DNA of 8,806 nucleotides from an uncultured Anaerosacchariphilus sp. (GTDB lineage: Bacteria; Bacillota; Clostridia; Lachnospirales; Lachnospiraceae): assembly GCA_934402125.1 (NCBI GenBank), contig CAKRTY010000048.1, positions 1 through 8,806 of the forward strand, written 5' to 3'. Within the stretch, counting starts at the first letter, position 1. Each line of letters opens with the position of its first letter. Of the stretch, positions 5,365-8,806 are shown piece by piece. A model generated the notes under the pieces. It searched no databases and was not told where the DNA came from. It saw nothing but the letters and a program-made list of their open reading frames with translations. A program made the position numbers and the translations under genes.

Positions 5365-8300
5365 TACCAATACGTACGCTTTAAAAAATGTCAAGATAAA
5401 CGACGCGCTGCAGGGATTCACAGAGGATAAATATCTGCCCTACCTGACGTATGAGGTCGGAAGCTTTGTATTGAAACGGAAGACAGCGGCCGGTACGGAG
5501 GAAGCAGTAACGATAGGAGCCAATCCACATGACGGAACGAATCCGGCAATTGTAGATAATGAGACAACAAAGGAAAAAAGATTTGATCTGTATATCGAGG
5601 AGATGGAGCCGGGAGAGACCCTGATCCTGACTTACCGCGTACATGTGGCTGCCGATATCTTTACAGTGGATAATCACGCAATCAAAATCAAGAATACTGC
5701 GGCAGCCTATTCCGACGATACCGGGGCTCTCGGAGCGCAGCAAATGTTTTCTTCCGAAAGCGCGGAAAACACCCTGGAAAAAAAGGTGTGGGATCGGAAG
5801 CTCCAGAGTGAGAAAACGGATGCGGAGCAGAACGTGGAGGTCGGCGCCGGGGCGACATTTTATCGATATCAGGAGGAAACGGCTTCCTGGCAGCCGGCTA
5901 CAGCAGAGAACTCCTTTCCGGTACCGGCGGGCAGCTTTCCCTATCAGGTCGCAGTCAATGAGTCGGGAGGCTGGAATGTATCCTCTTCGATTTTTAAAGA
6001 TAAACTGGAAAATCAGTTCCTGCTTTATACCGGCTATCTGAGAGTAGACTATTATACGGAAGGTATAACGGGTTCTCCGGCCAGCGACGCGGAGGCCATA
6101 GCCTCTTTAAAGGGAAAGCCGATAGCGAAGACCGTATGGGCTGATATTGACGGCAGGGGCAGCTTTGGATTCTCTCCGCAGCAACTGGGCTTTCCGACAG
6201 ATCAGGCAGGAGCCTTTGTCTTAACGTATTACGCGAAGCCGAACGGGGTGGATACGATCACCCAGGTGGAAAGCGGTAATGCATTTACACTGGAAGGGCA
6301 GGTGTTCGGACCGGGCGGAGTAACGCTGAACCTGTCGGGCGTAACGGTAAGGACTACGACTGTGATACAGGGAGGGGGAGGACTGAAGGTTCAGAAATCC
6401 GGCTGGTATTATGATCCCCTCAGGCAGACCAGCGGCGAATGGCAGAACGGAAAGCTGTACTGGGTGGTTGACGTCACCGGCGTACTGAAAGAGGGAATGG
6501 AGTTCCGGGATGTGCCTTATGCGGGAAAAGGTTCCCTTCATTATGTGCGTGCAAGCTCTGTGGCCGGTCTTTATATGGGAAGCGTTCCGGAAGGGAAAGC
6601 TTTTACGGAATACTATGTATCGATAGAAGATTTGGAAGCAGATTCGGCAATGACAAAGCTTCAGGAGGGTACAGATTATTCATGGACTGTTGACAGCGCC
6701 CAATCGGGCGTGCTTACCATAAAGAAAGACCAGAATCCGGGAGAAGGCAGACATATTTATATGGTTCTCAGAACCAGTCTCCATTGGAATCGGAAGCCCA
6801 GGGAAAGTGCGCCTTATTATAATGAATTGTGGTTCAAGGATTTAGGCGCCGACCGTTTTACGAAGATAAATGAAGCTGTCTATCTGACAGGCGGAGCGGG
6901 AGCCAATTTTAAAGAGCTGGCCGGAGTATACGAATACGACGGCGCAAGCTGGAGCGACAGACAGTGTTATAACGGAAACTCACATACAAAGCTGGTGAAA
7001 GAAAAGATAACCAGTCCGGGAACCTATGTGGATTGGCGGATTAAAATCAATTTTGCCGGAGAACTGGAAGGAAGCGTCCAGGTGGAAGATCTGATCCCGG
7101 AAGGACTGGCTCCGGTCTATGTCAGATATTTCTGGATTCCACCTGAGATCTTCTCGAATCCTCCGCAGGTTCCGGCGATACCGGAGCTGGAGGGGAACGC
7201 AGCCTGGACGCGGATGGAGTTGACCGGGCGGATAGACGGCAGTGAGACAGGCGGCGTGAACAGGACCTGTATTTCGTATTTTAATTCAGATACAAGGCAG
7301 CTTCGCTTCTGCGTGGACAACCTTCAGAAGGGAGGCAGTAAAGGGGATCAGCGCTCGCTGGAAATCCAGGTGGTCACCAGGCTCAGCGATCCCGATATGC
7401 TGCTGGCTGCTGCGGCAGAGAAAAGCTACACGAATACCATTACGGTAAAGAACGCGTCACAGAAGATAATAAGCACTTCAGCTGCGGATGCGACCCTTGA
7501 GAAGCAAACCATCGTCAAGGAGATGAAAATGGTAAAGGACGGCAAGCTGCCGTTTGAGCTGATTGTGAACAGTCTGGGAGAGGATCTGGCAGGGGGAGCA
7601 GAAAAACTGACCCTGGTGGACGAAATGAAAGCGCCTCTGCAGTTTGACACAAAATCGCTGAAGATAGTGGACGCGGAGGGAAACCCGGTTACTTATCAAT
7701 CGGAGATTCAGGATACAGCGTATGGACAGAAGCTGACGCTGATTGTCCCGAATAAGAAGAAACTGATTATCACCTACAGCGCCATCCTGAACAGCCCGCC
7801 GGAGACACCGATCTATGTGGAAAATGCGGCCTACTGGCTGGGACATAAGGAAAATAAGATCGTACTTAAAAAAGAGGATTTACGGTATGCCAGCAGCGCA
7901 ACGGCCGGAACTTCACATACGCCAATACTTCGTGTCAGCAAGGCGGATAAAAACAATACGGCAACTGCGTTAAATGGCGCGAAGTTCCGTCTGCAGGAGG
8001 TTACCTGGGATTCCGCAGCCGGGCAGTGGACGGAAAAGGCAGGGGGAAGAGATCTTACAGGAATTACAGGAAGTACGGGGTATCCGGAAGGAATCTTCCC
8101 CTTCGGAAACAGCTCAGGAACAGCCCTGGCCTATAACACGGTGTACCGCCTGACGGAGACTCAGGCGCCGGAGGGATATATCCCGGATTCTCAGCCGCGA
8201 TATTACGCGATTGCCCAAAAGGATGCCGCGACAGGAACCTATCCGGCAGAACTGGCAGAATGGAGCGGACGGGGCGTGACGATCTATTACTACAGTTCCA

Positions 8301-8806
8301 CCTATGACGTAACGGTTTATAATAAAAAAGGCAGGCTGAGACTGGAAAAAACCTTCCAGAATGTGAACGGGGAGAAGGTTACCGGAGCAGGGATACCAGA
8401 CGGCGTCTGGCAGTTTGGCCTGTATGCCTGCAGGTCAGATGGGACTTATGACAGCACAAGCTGCTTACAGAAACTGGAAATCATCTGTACAAGCGGAACG
8501 CTGGCTTACAGACTGGATGGAGTTTCGGTGGCAGAGCCGGAATTTACGCAGCTGTCTGCGGGGTCGCAGTATAGCGTGCTGGAGCTGGATAGAGACGGAA
8601 ATCCCATAAGCACGACGGGAACGGTTGCTGCAATGAAAAATGGGCTGACCTACCGGGTGGACTATACAGGCGGAATCCGGGCGGTGACCATTCCGGCTGA
8701 CGGAACAGAGGTTAAGGTGGAGATTACCAACCGTCAATATGTGAACATGGAGCCGGGAACGGGAATCTTCACAGAATCCAATCTGGTGTATGGAAGCCTT
8801 CTGGGT
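5321..8806 (+). CDS. Surface adhesin, downstream part with Cna_B/SpaA-like domains (partial, runs off window)
   Basis: This frame has no stop from the G run to the window end, 1,162 codons, and continues the preceding gene if one G is removed. Numbering the restored protein from 4159, it holds several beta-sandwich modules: the rest of the module interrupted at 388, further modules beginning near 537, 742, 945 (with VEDLIPEGL) and 1111 (ATLEKQTI). Two Cna_B-like domains follow. The first runs from K1261 (VSKAD) through the E-box YRLTETQAPEGY with E1333 to N1388 (VYNKKG). The second runs from K1397 (LEKTF) through E1475 (SVLELD) to N1524 (EITNRQ). These Lys/Glu/Asn sets are what isopeptide-forming domains use. 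No LPxTG motif or membrane tail is visible yet, so the anchor presumably lies beyond 8806. An internal ATG at 5303 is in this frame but lacks a ribosome binding site and signal peptide. Ligand unknown; an adhesin or pilin-like role is inferred. Confidence 0.82.

Noticed and set aside
5643..6041. 132-residue + strand frame inside the adhesin
   Set aside because: It is a shifted reading of the adhesin; the long stop-free frame through the same bases carries the domain similarity.

Overview
The window looks like chromosomal DNA of a Gram-positive anaerobe of the class Clostridia, probably Lachnospiraceae or a close relative. This is inferred from an archaeal/fungal-type aspartate-semialdehyde dehydrogenase, a recA-recX pair preceded by Bacillus-type LexA (DinR) boxes, strong AGGAG-type ribosome binding sites, and a secreted multi-domain surface protein with Cna_B/SpaA-like repeats. 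All supported genes lie on the + strand. No tRNA, rRNA, CRISPR array or transposase gene is visible.

Layout. Positions 1-239 are non-coding: a short terminator-like hairpin, a dense set of nested and mutually exclusive palindromes, and a probable promoter. Positions 240-1325 are asd, followed after 5 bases by a zinc-dependent M15-family lipoprotein peptidase (1331-2155). Both could serve the cell wall, since asd feeds diaminopimelate and lysine synthesis and M15 enzymes cut peptidoglycan peptides. Positions 2156-2416 hold overlapping recA promoter elements and two abutting LexA boxes. recA (2417-3493) and recX (3462-3932) overlap by 32 bases, and a perfect 12-bp hairpin lies just inside recX. 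This is an SOS-controlled recombinase and its modulator.

From 3933 to 4158 there is a short AT-rich spacer with a near-consensus promoter (TTGAAA, 17 bases, TATAAT) and possibly a second one 33 bp upstream. This drives a very large secreted surface protein (4159 to beyond 8806). Its reading frame is broken by a run of nine G at 5320-5328. As written, translation stops at 5364 after about 400 residues. With one G fewer the frame stays open for at least 1,549 codons, running off the window end. The downstream frame has no stop over about 3.5 kb and contains two Cna_B-like domains with the Lys/Glu/Asn residues expected for intramolecular isopeptide bonds.

The most interesting point is the G9 tract. 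It is either a sequencing or assembly error, a recent frameshift, or a slippage-prone contingency tract switching a surface adhesin on and off; the sequence shown would be the OFF state. Other points worth checking are the palindromic region upstream of asd, the hairpin at the recA/recX junction, the paired LexA boxes, and a five-codon overlapping start at asd.
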